In this document: piece by piece, positions 12,054 through 23,400 of the stretch
Numbering within the stretch: the first letter of the stretch is position 1
Layout of the letters: every line of letters starts with the position of its first letter
Assembly: GCF_042242105.1 (NCBI RefSeq)
Contig: NC_092020.1
Coordinates: 10,714,001-10,778,000 of the forward strand
Source of the DNA: Pempheris klunzingeri
Lineage: Eukaryota > Chordata > Actinopteri > Acropomatiformes > Pempheridae
DNA: 64,000 nt
Direction: 5' to 3'
Program-made: the position numbers and the translations under genes
Notes under the pieces: model-generated
What the model was told of the DNA's origin: nothing
Seen by the model: only the letters and a program-made list of their open reading frames with translations
Databases searched by the model: none

Positions 12054-13644
12054 TTACTTTCGTTTGCTCTTGGTGTCAGTGGTCTGGAAGACACTGGAGG
12101 CGGACATGAGGTTCTCAATGTACTGACCAAGAACCTGGTTCTCCGACTTCAGCTTCAGGTTCTCCTCTTTGACGGCGTCCACTCTGGCAGACAGGTCTGA
12201 AGACACAAACACAGCCATCAGCAGCTTCATACAGCACAGCTCTATGGAGGCTACATGGGCGTTTCCTGTGATCGTGTGCACTAAAGAGACTAGAGGAAAA
12301 CACACCGACTCATGACAGAAGATAAACAGCAGAGCACCTTACACTGGATAGTGCTGCTTCACTTTGATTTTCACCTTTATCTGCCATCAGCACCGTCAGA
12401 TTTTCTTCTTCACAATGACTTATTTTGCCCGTGACCTTAGCCCAATGTGGATAAGTAAATGTACCATGTTATTACATCCTACACACAGCAAACAGAAATC
12501 CTACAGCGTTGTCCCCAGACAGGTTTGTCAGGGCAGGAGCAGGTAGTCGGCTCAGCCCAGTGGAAACAGACACATATACAGTGTGAAGTCAGCTACGTCT
12601 GTGAAAACACTTCAGACATGTCATTTAGCTCAGCATCACCTGAACGTGTTGAAAAGCAGAACGAGGCAAAAAACGGACCGAAGACAAGTGTGTGTTCACG
12701 TGTGTGTTTCAGTCCGTCGTGCCCATCCTGTATCTGAGTGTACAGGAGTGACCAACAGGTCAGAGGATGCTTTACTCACTGCTTTTATTGAATGTTGTTT
12801 TTTCCTTCATGTCCTAATAAATATCGTACCGCTGACTTTTCACCGTGCCAATATCCCACTGTGAGTTTTTGGTAGCACTACATCCCTACTTGTAAGGTTA
12901 TTATGTTACAATATGTTGACTAATTTTCTTTCCCCCACAACTTTTCTTGATCATTTCAGCATCACTTCAGTGTTTCAATGGATCACACACAGGTCCATCT
13001 TATTCCACACCAAAGCTAATTTTGATTGAAAAGGACAGAAACAAACACTGTTGACAGCTAAATCATTGAAGTTACGTGGGCAGCTTTTAGAAATGATGAA
13101 ACAGTGTGTATGGCTCACTGAACTGTATATTTATACGTCTAACAGAGATACCTATCCTCTACCCCTGATTATTTCAAACATCACTTGTTACCTGTGTTAG
13201 TTTACACGGGCGCACACACACCTGACCGGTCAAGTAGCTTTGTTCTGCTTTCTGAGAGTGTGAGTGTGAGCTCCGGCCTCAAATAACTAGAATATAATAT
13301 ATATAATAATGAATAATAATGATATTCAAACTACTGCAGCTGACAGAAACACTGTCAGGCAGTGTGCTTCAATAAGCTGGACTCATTGTGATTCAGTGTC
13401 CCACAGATGTAGTGGTCAGGCTGTGACTCTTCATGGTAGTTCATCTCAGTGCAAGTTAGTTAACATCTGATTCAAATATATAAGCTTTTACACTTGATTT
13501 CAGTCTCCATTTAATAATGTGATCACTACGTACTGTGAATCACATTTGGGCCGCCAGTCTAGAACATCGCACAGGGATATCCTGTCAATAATCTGGTCGC
13601 CTGGTCATCTGCTACCTGTATTTGATTTAGCCTGTCTGAAGTTA

Positions 13645-13698
<54 letters not shown>

Positions 13699-13917
13699 CG
13701 TGTGTGTGTGTCTTACCCTCTAATGTGTGTTGAAGCTCCAACACCTGGTTGATGAGTCTTGTCTTCTCTTCCAGCTCAGCCTGGTTCTCCATGTCACCTG
13801 CAGCCGTGCAGAGGGACAGTCACAGACAGTCACACACCGCATCACTGACAGCCATGGGAACACGGGAAGAGTCGTGTGTGTGTGTGTGTGTGTTTTCTCA
13901 CCATCGTCTGAGCTCAT
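12054..13917 (-). CDS. scoc: Short coiled-coil protein SCOC
   Basis: Three coding exons on the minus strand: 13917-13902, 13797-13717 and 12196-12054, 240 nt in all, giving 79 residues. The protein starts [20 protein letters not shown] and ends [16 protein letters not shown]. It is nearly identical to human SCOC from [15 protein letters not shown] onward. SCOC is a homodimeric coiled coil that binds the Golgi GTPases ARL1/ARL2 and FEZ1 and takes part in starvation-induced autophagy. Leu/Ile heptads fill residues about 16-63. I chose ATG 13917 as start; the same exon runs back to an acceptor at 13970 and is open in frame upstream, so a longer isoform is possible. A 5' UTR exon probably ends at 14641 (donor GTATGTG). 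A TG tract of about 75 bp sits just 3' of the donor of the middle exon. Confidence 0.95.
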
Positions 13918-14640
13918 GGTGAAGTACTCGTCTTCCTTTTTGGAATGCAGGGCTGCGACTCTGAGGGACACTGCGAGGTTGAGGAAATAAACATTAAATC
14001 AATGCAGTGTATACGTGGATGAAGAGGACTTCCGTACTAAATCAAACTGACAGCGCGTGCATTTTCACCAGACTCCCTCAAGTCATCTCGCCTAAATACA
14101 CCGTGGTGTGCGGGGGCTTGTACCGTCAGCCACGCCACTTTTGAGGATAAATTTGAAAGAAACGTTCACAAAGTACTATTTAATGATAGGCCGAATGTGT
14201 TTCAAGAACATCACGATTCCCAAACACACCATAACTCCATGTGTATGCTACGCCTATTTGCCTGAATACATTTCTTTCATCTTTTCAATGGAGTTCCGCA
14301 TTACGAGCTCTTCGTGCAAGTAATGCATCGTTACTGAATGACGTTACCGTTACATTACATACCGTGCGGTTAGCTTAAACTAAAAATCATATTATTGAGC
14401 TGAGCCCAACGGCCCACACAGAGAATGACAGCATGTCTTGCGCTTGCTGAAAAGAGCTGTAAGTTTGTCGGATAGCCACATTAAAACGGTGACAGTGGAG
14501 GCCAGCAGGCGGAGAAAGCAAACCAGGAGCCAGGCCCGCTGCTAGCTAGTTAGCCGTTAGCATGCTAACACAACGGTGTTCAGCCTCAGCTGCTACATAC
14601 AGTCCAGTGAGTGAACAGCATCATGGGTTCATACACATAC

Positions 14641-14800
14641 CTCACGACGGGAAAAACAATGACTGCTGCGCCCAAATGCAGAATTTCGACAGAAAATTCA
14701 AACGGTTTGTGTAAATTCCCACAGCTTGTTTTTGACACCAGCTGTGTTCAGTATGTCCCGTTCAGGCCAAGTATATCCATCCATCCGCCAGGGGGCGACA
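14641..14800 (-). promoter_or_regulatory. scoc: Probable scoc 5' UTR exon and promoter region
   Basis: On the minus strand a consensus donor, CGTCGTGAG followed by GTATGTG, lies at 14641/14640. The region upstream lies before the next acceptor at 13970. The exon's 5' end cannot be placed exactly. There is no TATA box that I would trust. Confidence 0.5.
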
Positions 14801-14901
14801 TGACACCAGGAGGACCGTGACAGCGACACACCTGCCGGGCATGGGACGTTCAAGGCCCTGACAGTTCGTTGGTGCTGTTTCAGGGCCCCTGGATTAAAAA
14901 G

Positions 14902-16890
14902 GGCCCTGATCCACGTCTATAGAGAGACCTGATCCACGTCCTTACAGAGAACTGATCCACCTCTTTACAGAAACCTGATCCACCTCTTTACAGAGACCTG
15001 ATCCACGTCTCTACAGAGAACTGATCCACCTCTTTACAGAGAACTGATCCACGTCTATAGAGAGACCTGATCCACGTCTTTACAGAGAACTGATCCACCT
15101 CTTTACAGAGACCTGATCCACGTCTTTACAGAGACCTGATTCACGTCTCTACAGAGAACTGATCCATCTCTCTACAGAGACCTGATCCACGTCTATAGAG
15201 AGACCTGATCCACGTCTTTACAGAGAACTGATCCACGTCTTTACAGAGATCTGATCCACGTCTTTACAGAGACCTGATCCACGTCTCTACAGAGAACTGA
15301 TCCACCTCTTTAAAGAGAACTGATCCACCTCTTTACAGAGACCTGATCCACGTCTCTACAGAGAACTGATCCACCTCTTTAAAGAGACCTGATCCACCTC
15401 TTTACAGAGACCTGATCCACGTCTTTACAGAGAACTGATCCACCTCTCTACAGAGACCTGATCCACGTCTCTACAGAGAACTGATCCACCTCTTTACAGA
15501 GACAGAGACCTGATCCACGTCTCTACAGAGAACTGATCCACCTCTTTACAGAGACCTGATCCACGTCTCTACAGAGAACTGATCCACCTCTTTAAAGAGA
15601 CCTGATCCACCTCTTTACAGAGACCTGATCCACGTCTTTACAGAGAACTGATCCACCTCTCTACAGAGACCTGATCCACGTCTCTACAGAGAACTGATCC
15701 ACCTCTTTACAGAGACAGAGACCTGATCCACGTCTCTACAGAGAACTGATTCACGTCTCTACAGAGAACTGATCCACCTCTTTACAGAGAACTGATCCAC
15801 GTCTTTACAGAGAACTGATCCACGTCTCTACAGAGACCTGATCCACGTCTTTACAGAGAACTGATCCACCTCTTTACAGAGACCTGATCCACGTCTCTAC
15901 AGAGAACTGATCCACGTCTCTACAAAGAACTGATCCACCTCTTTACAGAGACCTGATCCACGTCTCTACAGAGAACTGATCCACGTCTTTACAGAGAACT
16001 GATCCACCTCTTTAAAGAGACCTGATCCACCTCTTTACAGAGACCTGATCCACGTCTTTACAGAGAACTGATCCACCTCTCTACAGAGACCTGATCCACG
16101 TCTCTACAGAGAACTGATCCACCTCTTTACAGAGACAGAGACCTGATCCACGTCTCTACAGAGAACTGATCCACCTCTTTACAGAGACCTGATCCACGTC
16201 TCTACAGAGAACTGATCCACCTCTTTAAAGAGACCTGATCCACCTCTTTACAGAGACCTGATCCACGTCTTTACAGAGAACTGATCCACCTCTCTACAGA
16301 GACCTGATCCACGTCTCTACAGAGAACTGATCCACCTCTTTACAGAGACAGAGACCTGATCCACGTCTCTACAGAGAACTGATTCACGTCTCTACAGAGA
16401 ACTGATCCACCTCTTTGCAGAGAACTGATCCACGTCTTTACAGAGAACTGATCCACGTCTCTACAGAGACCTGATCCACGTCTTTACAGAGAACTGATCC
16501 ACCTCTTTACAGAGACCTGATCCACGTCTCTACAGAGAACTGATCCACGTCTCTACAAAGAACTGATCCACCTCTTTACAGAGACCTGATCCACGTCTCT
16601 ACAGAGACCTGATCCACCTCTTTACAGAGACCTGATCCATGTCTTTACAGAGACCTGATCCATGTCTTTACAGAGACCTGATCCACGTCTCTACAGAGAA
16701 CTGATCCACCTCTTTACAGAGACAGAGACCTGATCCATCTCTTTACAGAGAACTGATCCACCTCTTTACAGAGACAGAGACCTGATCCATCTCTTTACAG
16801 AGACCTGATCCACGTCTCTATGTCTCTACAGAGACCTGATCCACGTCTCTACGTCTCTACAGAGACCTGATCCATGTCTTTACAGAGACT
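14902..16890 (+). repeat. 23-bp minisatellite, about 85 units, with higher-order repeats
   Basis: The unit is about 23 bp: two main variants, ACCTGATCCACGTCTCTACA plus GAG and AACTGATCCACCTCTTTACA plus GAG, are mixed along about 2 kb. A GACAG insertion that lengthens a unit recurs at 15501, 15714, 16134 and 16347. A TTTAAAGAG variant recurs at matching offsets. The spacings 213, 420 and 213 show a 633-bp block present twice, each containing an internal 213-bp duplication. The array lies between the scoc promoter and the 3' end of mgst2, where human has MAML3. Confidence 0.97.
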
Positions 16891-17146
16891 TAAACTGAGC
16901 AGGGTGGGACTCCAATGACATAGTGCTCAAACACAGTCAAAGGTGATGGACAGTGTTTCCCAGATGTTGATCCATTAATGTGAAGAAGAAGAGCAGATCA
17001 TCGTCATCACTTTCCTGTTGCTGTTTACTTTCATCCAGATGCAAATTCAAAACATGATTTATGAAGTATTTCCTTGGTGTAGGTGTGTGTGTACATGTGT
17101 ATATTTAAAGGTACATATACACCATTTAATGATTAAAAACACACTG

Positions 17147-17152
17147 TTTATT
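17147..17152 (-). terminator. mgst2: Poly(A) signal of mgst2
   Basis: TTTATT on + is AATAAA on -. It lies about 230 bp past the mgst2 stop at 17383, a normal 3' UTR length. Confidence 0.6.
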
Positions 17153-17382
17153 ATAATGTTACAGAGTCACTGTGCAGAGTGTGGTGATATTAACTAGCCG
17201 ACAGGACAAACCTAGGCTTAAGTTCCATAAAATATGTCAGGCTTAAAGTTATCCTGACGCATACGAAAGCAACTCAGTCTAGCAGAACATGTCGGAGAGG
17301 TGCAGTTGAGTCACGTACATAGCAAATTCATAGGCCCAGTATTTAATTGGTTGTTCTGCATAATTAGGTGGAGGTGAAATCA

Positions 17383-18319
17383 TCAGAGGTGGATGTGAAA
17401 GTACTTGTGCAGTATTCCATGCAGTATTCCACTTAAACCCAGCAGGGACAGAGTGACAAAGACAGCCAAAGTCAGGTAAAAGCCGAGCAACCTGCAACGC
17501 ACAAAACACAAGTCACTCGTCAAATACTTTAACAGTGAAGGGTTTTGTAAAAGCTTTGTGGGTTCAGTCAGGTAAATGACCTTTTCTTGGTGGACTTCAC
17601 ATATCCGTTGACGTATATTTGACGGGCAATTATGTAGAGCAGTCCTCCAGCAGCTGCAGTCACCTCACTGAAGAACAGACCACAGGTCCACAGTGTGACC
17701 AGGAACACAGGGTAACACTCCACACAGTTCTGACTGCAACACACACACACAGCACACACACTCACCTTTAACGGCACGACAGCTTTGACTGACTCTGACT
17801 TGATATGGCACATTATGATTTTGGATAGCTGATATTCAATACAGACACTCAGAGCCTGTACTGCTCAGGTGTAATGAGTGTCCGGCTGTACGGTAGCAGC
17901 TCATGAAAAGACGTCTCAGGCCTCTTACTGCGCACGGAAAGTCCTCTCAAACTCTGGAGGTCCAGTGACAGAGGGAGGCAGCACCTTATGGGTTATCCTG
18001 GACAAACCAACCCGCCGGGCCAGGTAGCCTAGAAGGAGACAGTGACTCAAACAAAAGCTCATACTGTATATGAAGGTACAGTAGTCCACGGAGCACCAGG
18101 GTTACAGGACTCCATATAAAAGGCTTTCAAACAACCATTTCTAAAGCTGCAGCGATGTCATGAATCTAACGAACACTCCCACAGCACTTGGTAAATATCC
18201 ACTCTTCCCACTACTGCACAAGCCTGTTAAAGTAAGCATGCTGACATACTGAGCTCACCCATTTGCAGGGCAGACAGAAGAGACACTGCAGCCAGCAAAA
18301 AAGGGGAGTCTGTTTCCAT
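17383..18319 (-). CDS. mgst2: Microsomal glutathione S-transferase 2
   Basis: Four coding exons on the minus strand: 18319-18259, 18028-17929, 17733-17581 and 17491-17383, total 423 nt, 140 residues. All borders are AG/GT and the phases fit. MGST2 is a MAPEG-family trimer of the endoplasmic reticulum with four membrane helices. It conjugates glutathione to electrophiles and can make leukotriene C4 from LTA4. Visible landmarks are the N-terminal helix [20 protein letters not shown], the MAPEG motif [19 protein letters not shown] (Arg, Asn and Glu of the glutathione site) and the [10 protein letters not shown] loop. The Arg of STKKR aligns with human Arg104, and its codon is split AG/G across the last intron. 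Length compares with 147 residues in human; the C-terminal end is shorter. Neighbours scoc and setd7 match human synteny. Confidence 0.95.
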
Positions 18320-18549
18320 CGCTCTGCTGAAAATACAGCCCTCCACACCGTTTGTCTCTGGAACAGAGTGATCTTTACATAAGAAGCAGGAGGTACTTCC
18401 TGAGGAAAAACAACTTTGGCACATCCCACAGCATGTGCGGTCACGTTGCCTTATTTAAGCCAAGCTCTGCTGCTGAACAGATGAGAGGCAGGAAGGCTTG
18501 TCTGTCACACAGAACTATCTTACTCTGGATTGACCGACAGTTTTAGTGG

Positions 18550-19080
18550 TTTTTTTTTTTTTTTTATACTTGAAATTTATTAGTTTTTCCTCATAAACAC
18601 AAAGGAACACATAGAACATACAACAATATAAACAAAAAAAACACAGTATCACAGTACAACTCAGTTGTCAGGCATTATTTTCCACTGTATCTCCAGGCGA
18701 TTGACATTCTTAAAGTAATTGTTAGAAAGGGGGTTGTACAGCATTTTAGGTATGTTTTATTGCAATGCACAGGTAGTATGTGTGCTTGTGCATGTGTGTG
18801 TGTGTGTGTGTGTGTATATGGGGGGGGATCTTATATCTACAAGTATTTCATTAGTTTTGTCTATTTTGCAACGTACAACTCCTTTTAAGCGTAGTAAGAA
18901 GGTCTGTCTTTCCATCTCATAAATCTCCCTAATAACTTCAACCCAATTGTCTACTGTAGGTGCATCCTTCTGTAACCATTTACGAGTTATTGATTTCTTT
19001 GCTGAAGCAATCAATATTTTCAGCAGGTATCTCAGTTTTAGTGTTTTTAAGGATAATATTAAAATCTAGATTAAATGCTT
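18550..19080 (-). mobile_element. L1/Tx1-like LINE 3' end, minus strand, with poly(A) tail
   Basis: The run of T at 18550-18565 is a poly(A) tail read on the minus strand. Upstream on that strand a frame encodes LKTLKLRYLLKILIASAKKS followed by ITRKWLQKDAPTVDNWVEVI and EIYEMERQTFLLRLKG. This is the typical C-terminus of fish L1-group ORF2 (aKKaITRkWLkkdpPT..W...v.EIy.MERlTfslR). A CA microsatellite interrupts the 3' part (about 18796-18815). The 5' part of the element beyond about 19080 is not recognisable. The piece sits between the divergent genes mgst2 and setd7. Confidence 0.85.
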
Positions 19081-20280
19081 GTTTTAACCTGAGAAACATA
19101 GTGTCTGCAGGTATTCATATCAGACTGCACACAGCCCCAGCAACCTCCAGCAATAAGGTAGTTTGTAACCTGAGAGGCAAGACCCAGGGTAAAGTAAGGT
19201 CTACAAACAGTGTTTGTATTTGTACGATAATTTTGCCCCCTCAATAATCCAAAAAAAGGCCAAAGGTACGATAATTTGACAGTTTCGTGAACGTGTGGTT
19301 CCAAACAGCCTTGCTCAAATCTGACATACAGTTTTTGTGAACTCTGAAGGCATCTCTTATCATGTGACATTTCCAACCAATCGTAATTGGTTTAGCGTGA
19401 GATATGAGCACCTGGATACAAGTGACGTTGGTCTCAGAATAACAAGCATGGTTGGCTCAAAAAAAGTTAATGATTTAGCTCATTAGTTCCCACCTGTCAT
19501 TTGTTTATGGGGGACACATTAGTGTAACACAACTAAGTTGGAGCTGCTGCGGTGCCATAACATAACAGTCGCAATAACAGTAAGCATGTTATTTTAGTTA
19601 TGACGGGTGTACGGTAATTTACCCCAAAATACGATCATTTCGAGTCTGTGGTACAATAATGCTACATTTCCCACCAGGCAACACTGTCTACAAAGCACTC
19701 ACACACACACCTGCTGCTGCTAAACTGTGAGTGCATGGTAACTGGAACTCAGACCAGTGTGTTAACATTTTTATCCATTCCCATCTTTTCTCCTGTGGAC
19801 CGTGTTCAGAGGGACTTTAGTAAGAAAAGGAGGAGGCTTTGTGGCCATCAGACATGGATGAACCAGGGATGTGTGTGTGTGTGTGTGTGTAGGTTTTCTG
19901 CCCCCTGGTGCTCAACACTGGCTTTAGATTGTAATGGTGACTACTACAGATTGTAGAGATGCCAAATGTGACAGGCAGGTTGACAGGAACAAAAACACAC
20001 TTTAGGCACAGGGAACAGTACAACATGTCATGAAACGAGAGACCTTTACAGTCTACCATGTGGATGTGGCTTATTTCAGGGAGATACATCAGCACCTAGT
20101 GTCTCAGCAGTTACACCCTGTCACCGGGTGCTTTGGATCAGGGAGGTGGGCACAGGGCTCATGTCCTGTCCAGGACGAACTGAAAATGAAAAAATAAATA
20201 AAATCCCAGGTGTAAACCCAGACCAGACCAGATCCCCTCTTTAGAACTGATTCTACCAAGCTCAGAACTGGCCTGGCATT
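19081..20280. other. Intergenic region between the L1 fragment and the setd7 promoter
   Basis: No exon is supported. A 101-residue minus-strand frame at 19071-19376 continues from the LINE but shows no reverse transcriptase motifs I know. A short TG run lies near 19871-19890. Confidence 0.4.
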
Positions 20281-20433
20281 AAGATGTGGAGTCAGGTCTG
20301 AGCATGTCATTGGACGGTGGAAGCCTCCAGGATCGGGTATGGGCTGGGGACAGAGGCCCGTCATGCCATGCCTGTGACGCCCCACGGCTGTGAGGAGGAG
20401 AAGCAGCCGGAGCTCCCAGCAGCGTCCCGCAGC
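20281..20433 (+). promoter_or_regulatory. setd7: setd7 5' UTR and GC-rich promoter zone
   Basis: GC and CpG content rise from about 20330 to 20900, spanning exon 1 and the start of intron 1, unlike the AT-rich flanks. This is the usual shape of a CpG-island promoter. No TATA box is evident, and the transcription start cannot be placed. Confidence 0.45.
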
Positions 20434-23400
20434 ATGGACAGCGACGATGACACCGTGGAGGAGGCCGTGGAGGGTAAGCGGCGCCTTCTCACTCTTTTAC
20501 TGCCGACAACCAAATGGAGGCTGCGTGTGTTGACACGTCTGTGCTGCTTTGAGGCTCTGCTGTCGGTGCTGCCGTGAATCTCCGTGAGTCAGTGGGCCCG
20601 CCCGGTCAGCTCACCGAGCCACGGGCTTTATTTGAGAAGCTAAACGGCTAGACAGGCGAGCGGGGCGGCCCGGGTGGTGTCGGTGTGCCGCTGGAACCGT
20701 TAGAGCAGGAAAGGAAACGTAAAATGTTTTTTTCTGCTACACTATGCTGGTTTCTGACACGAGGGCCGTCCGGCGAGGTGCCCAGACTTTAGACCGTGGA
20801 GGAGTTGACGGTACAGGACCTGACCGGGTGGGAAGTGGTCCGTGACACGCGGACGCTGCCGGAAAACATGGAGCGGTCGCTGCTCTGAAATGTGGGCAAC
20901 ATCATGAGGTCCTCTGGTGAAGCACCACGGAGCCCCGGTCCTCTCTGAGGGACACCAGGCACCATCACATGGCAGACACCCAGTGATCAGAAGACTGAAG
21001 GTTAATGGGCAGAAAGGATCCTGTGTGTCTGTGTGTGTGTGTCCACATTATGACCCAGGAGGGTGTGTGTGTGTGTGTGTGGGGGGGGGGTGTTGGTGTC
21101 TGATCACACTAATAACACAGCTAGTCAGCAAAACTAACTTTTAAAACTAAGACTGACATGACCTGTGTCTGGATGTTAACTAAGTGCTGTATGGAAGCAG
21201 CCAGTTTCAGGTCCGTTCCCCTCAGCTGAGCAGCCTGGTTCAGTGTCCTCCACCTTAATACCTCCACCCCACTCCACCTGAGAGAAATGCTCTACCTTTT
21301 ACTCCACTGCTTTTATAGATCAGCTTTACTCACTAGTTACCTTTCAGATGGGAAATGTTCCAAACTGTCAGACTACGTGATGCACTGATGGACTGTAACA
21401 GTGCTGTGGACTGAACTGTCTAACAGTAAATGAGCTCCATCTCCTGTAGTTTTGTCATTAAGATGCTGCTTACATGCTTTAAATGAATGATATGAAATGA
21501 AATAATATAACTCTCTATGACAGACTTGTCCCTGTCAAAGTACTTCTCCTTTAATACTGAAGGAACATTTGGCTGTTTTTTCTTTTTAACTTTTACTAAA
21601 GTGAAATCTTGAGTGTCAGAGTAACAGAGTATTTCACAGAGCAGTTCTTCTGTTACTAAAGTAAAAGATCTGACTGCTTTTTCCAGTATTGATGGCTTTA
21701 TTCATTTTATCACTGCTGAACACCAGTTTACCCAAGCATTATATTATATTATGTTATATTATATTATATATTATATATATATTATATATATATATTATAT
21801 ATATATATTTTATTATATTATATTATATATATTATATTATATATATTATATATTATGTTATGTTATATTATATTATATTAATTATATATATTATATTGTA
21901 TTATATTATATTTTAGTTCTACATTTAAGCTTTGCACTATTTATGATGTCTCGTTTTTTTCCCCTCATCTCTCATTTTACTCATGTGACTTCTTGTTGTA
22001 CCTTTTGTGTGGCGCTGAGCAGAAGAATGCCACTGCCTTACTGTAATCATTGCGACAATACAGAACTTGAAACAGCACCGTACAACTCCCGAAAAACAAA
22101 GACGCAGAAAGCTGCACTAATCAGTATTGTTCTATAACCGGTGGATAAAGTGACTGTGTGAAGAGTTCCCCTCAGATCTAGAGAGCGGTTCAGTGTCCTC
22201 AGGCTCATTGATTTGGTTGTACAGCTGGAAGGTTTACTGTTTCCATCAGATATTTTAGATCTGAGCTAGCTAACAGGAGAGAAGACACTGCTTAGTGTGT
22301 TTAGAAGCCCCTGTTTGCTAACACATAAGCCACATCAGACTCTAAAAGCCATATCAGTAGATGTATATATTGTATTGTGCACATTTGGAGCCTTTCAGTC
22401 GTGTCTTGTTGCACTTGCTGCTACTGGGAGCCACTTAAATGAGGTTTTATACAGTGGTGCTAGAAAAGCAGCTACGCAGAGTGTCATGAGGCAGAGAGAC
22501 GTTTCAAAAGTAAAACACAAAGAGCCAAGAATGCATTCAGCCTGATCAAATACTTTGGTCTGTTTGTGTGTGTGCGTGCGTGTTCAGGTCCATTGGATGA
22601 AGACGATCAGCCCCATGGGTTCTGCACAGTAACCTACTCATCCAGTGACCGCTTTGAAGGACATTTCATCCACGGAGAGAAGAACGGCAAGGGCAAGTTC
22701 TTCTTCTTTGATGGAAGGTACTGCAGGAAAAAAAAATGACGTGCTCAGTTGTCACAAATGTTAGTGAGAGCAGTACACAGAGAGCAATCTGTCAGCTTTT
22801 CCATGTCACAGACGGCCTGACAACTTTCTGCAAAAAGCACCATATTTACTAGAGTTTGTGAAAATAAATGAGAGAAACCCACTTAAATGCATGTTGGTGT
22901 CTACAGCCTGACGTGTTTCGAAGCAGTGCTCTGCTGGTATCATGCTAATTCCCCATTTCGACGGTACAGTGACTCCATTGACAAGCTCATGGCAGGTCCT
23001 CTGCACCACTCGGGGTCGGGAGTGTGGAAGTGAACAAGACAAACATTTGCAAAAGCAAATATTCCGTTTTCATCCTTGAAGGCTTTTCTCCTTTTAAAAC
23101 CCACACACACTTTTGAAAAGACCTCCCATAAAGATGATCCAGATGCTCGCACACAGCGCACAGCTTTGACGCAGTGCATCAGACCGTCCCATACGGGGTA
23201 GAGGACCTCTACAGTTGTCATATGGCCAAACAAGAGGGGAAGCACAGCCATGCACTGGTCAGAGCACGGCCCTGCAGCCCTGTACACAACAGTTTTTTTT
23301 CTTGAAAAGATATTACAGCTTTTTCCTCATTACTTTAAAATATTTCCGTTTCTGTACTTTTGAGATTTTTCTCATACACTTTGAACTTGTATAGATCCTT

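Noticed and set aside
17279-17509. 76-residue minus frame over the last mgst2 exon
   Set aside because: Wrong frame: the frame continuing STKKR gives [20 protein letters not shown] and a stop at 17383, which matches MGST2.
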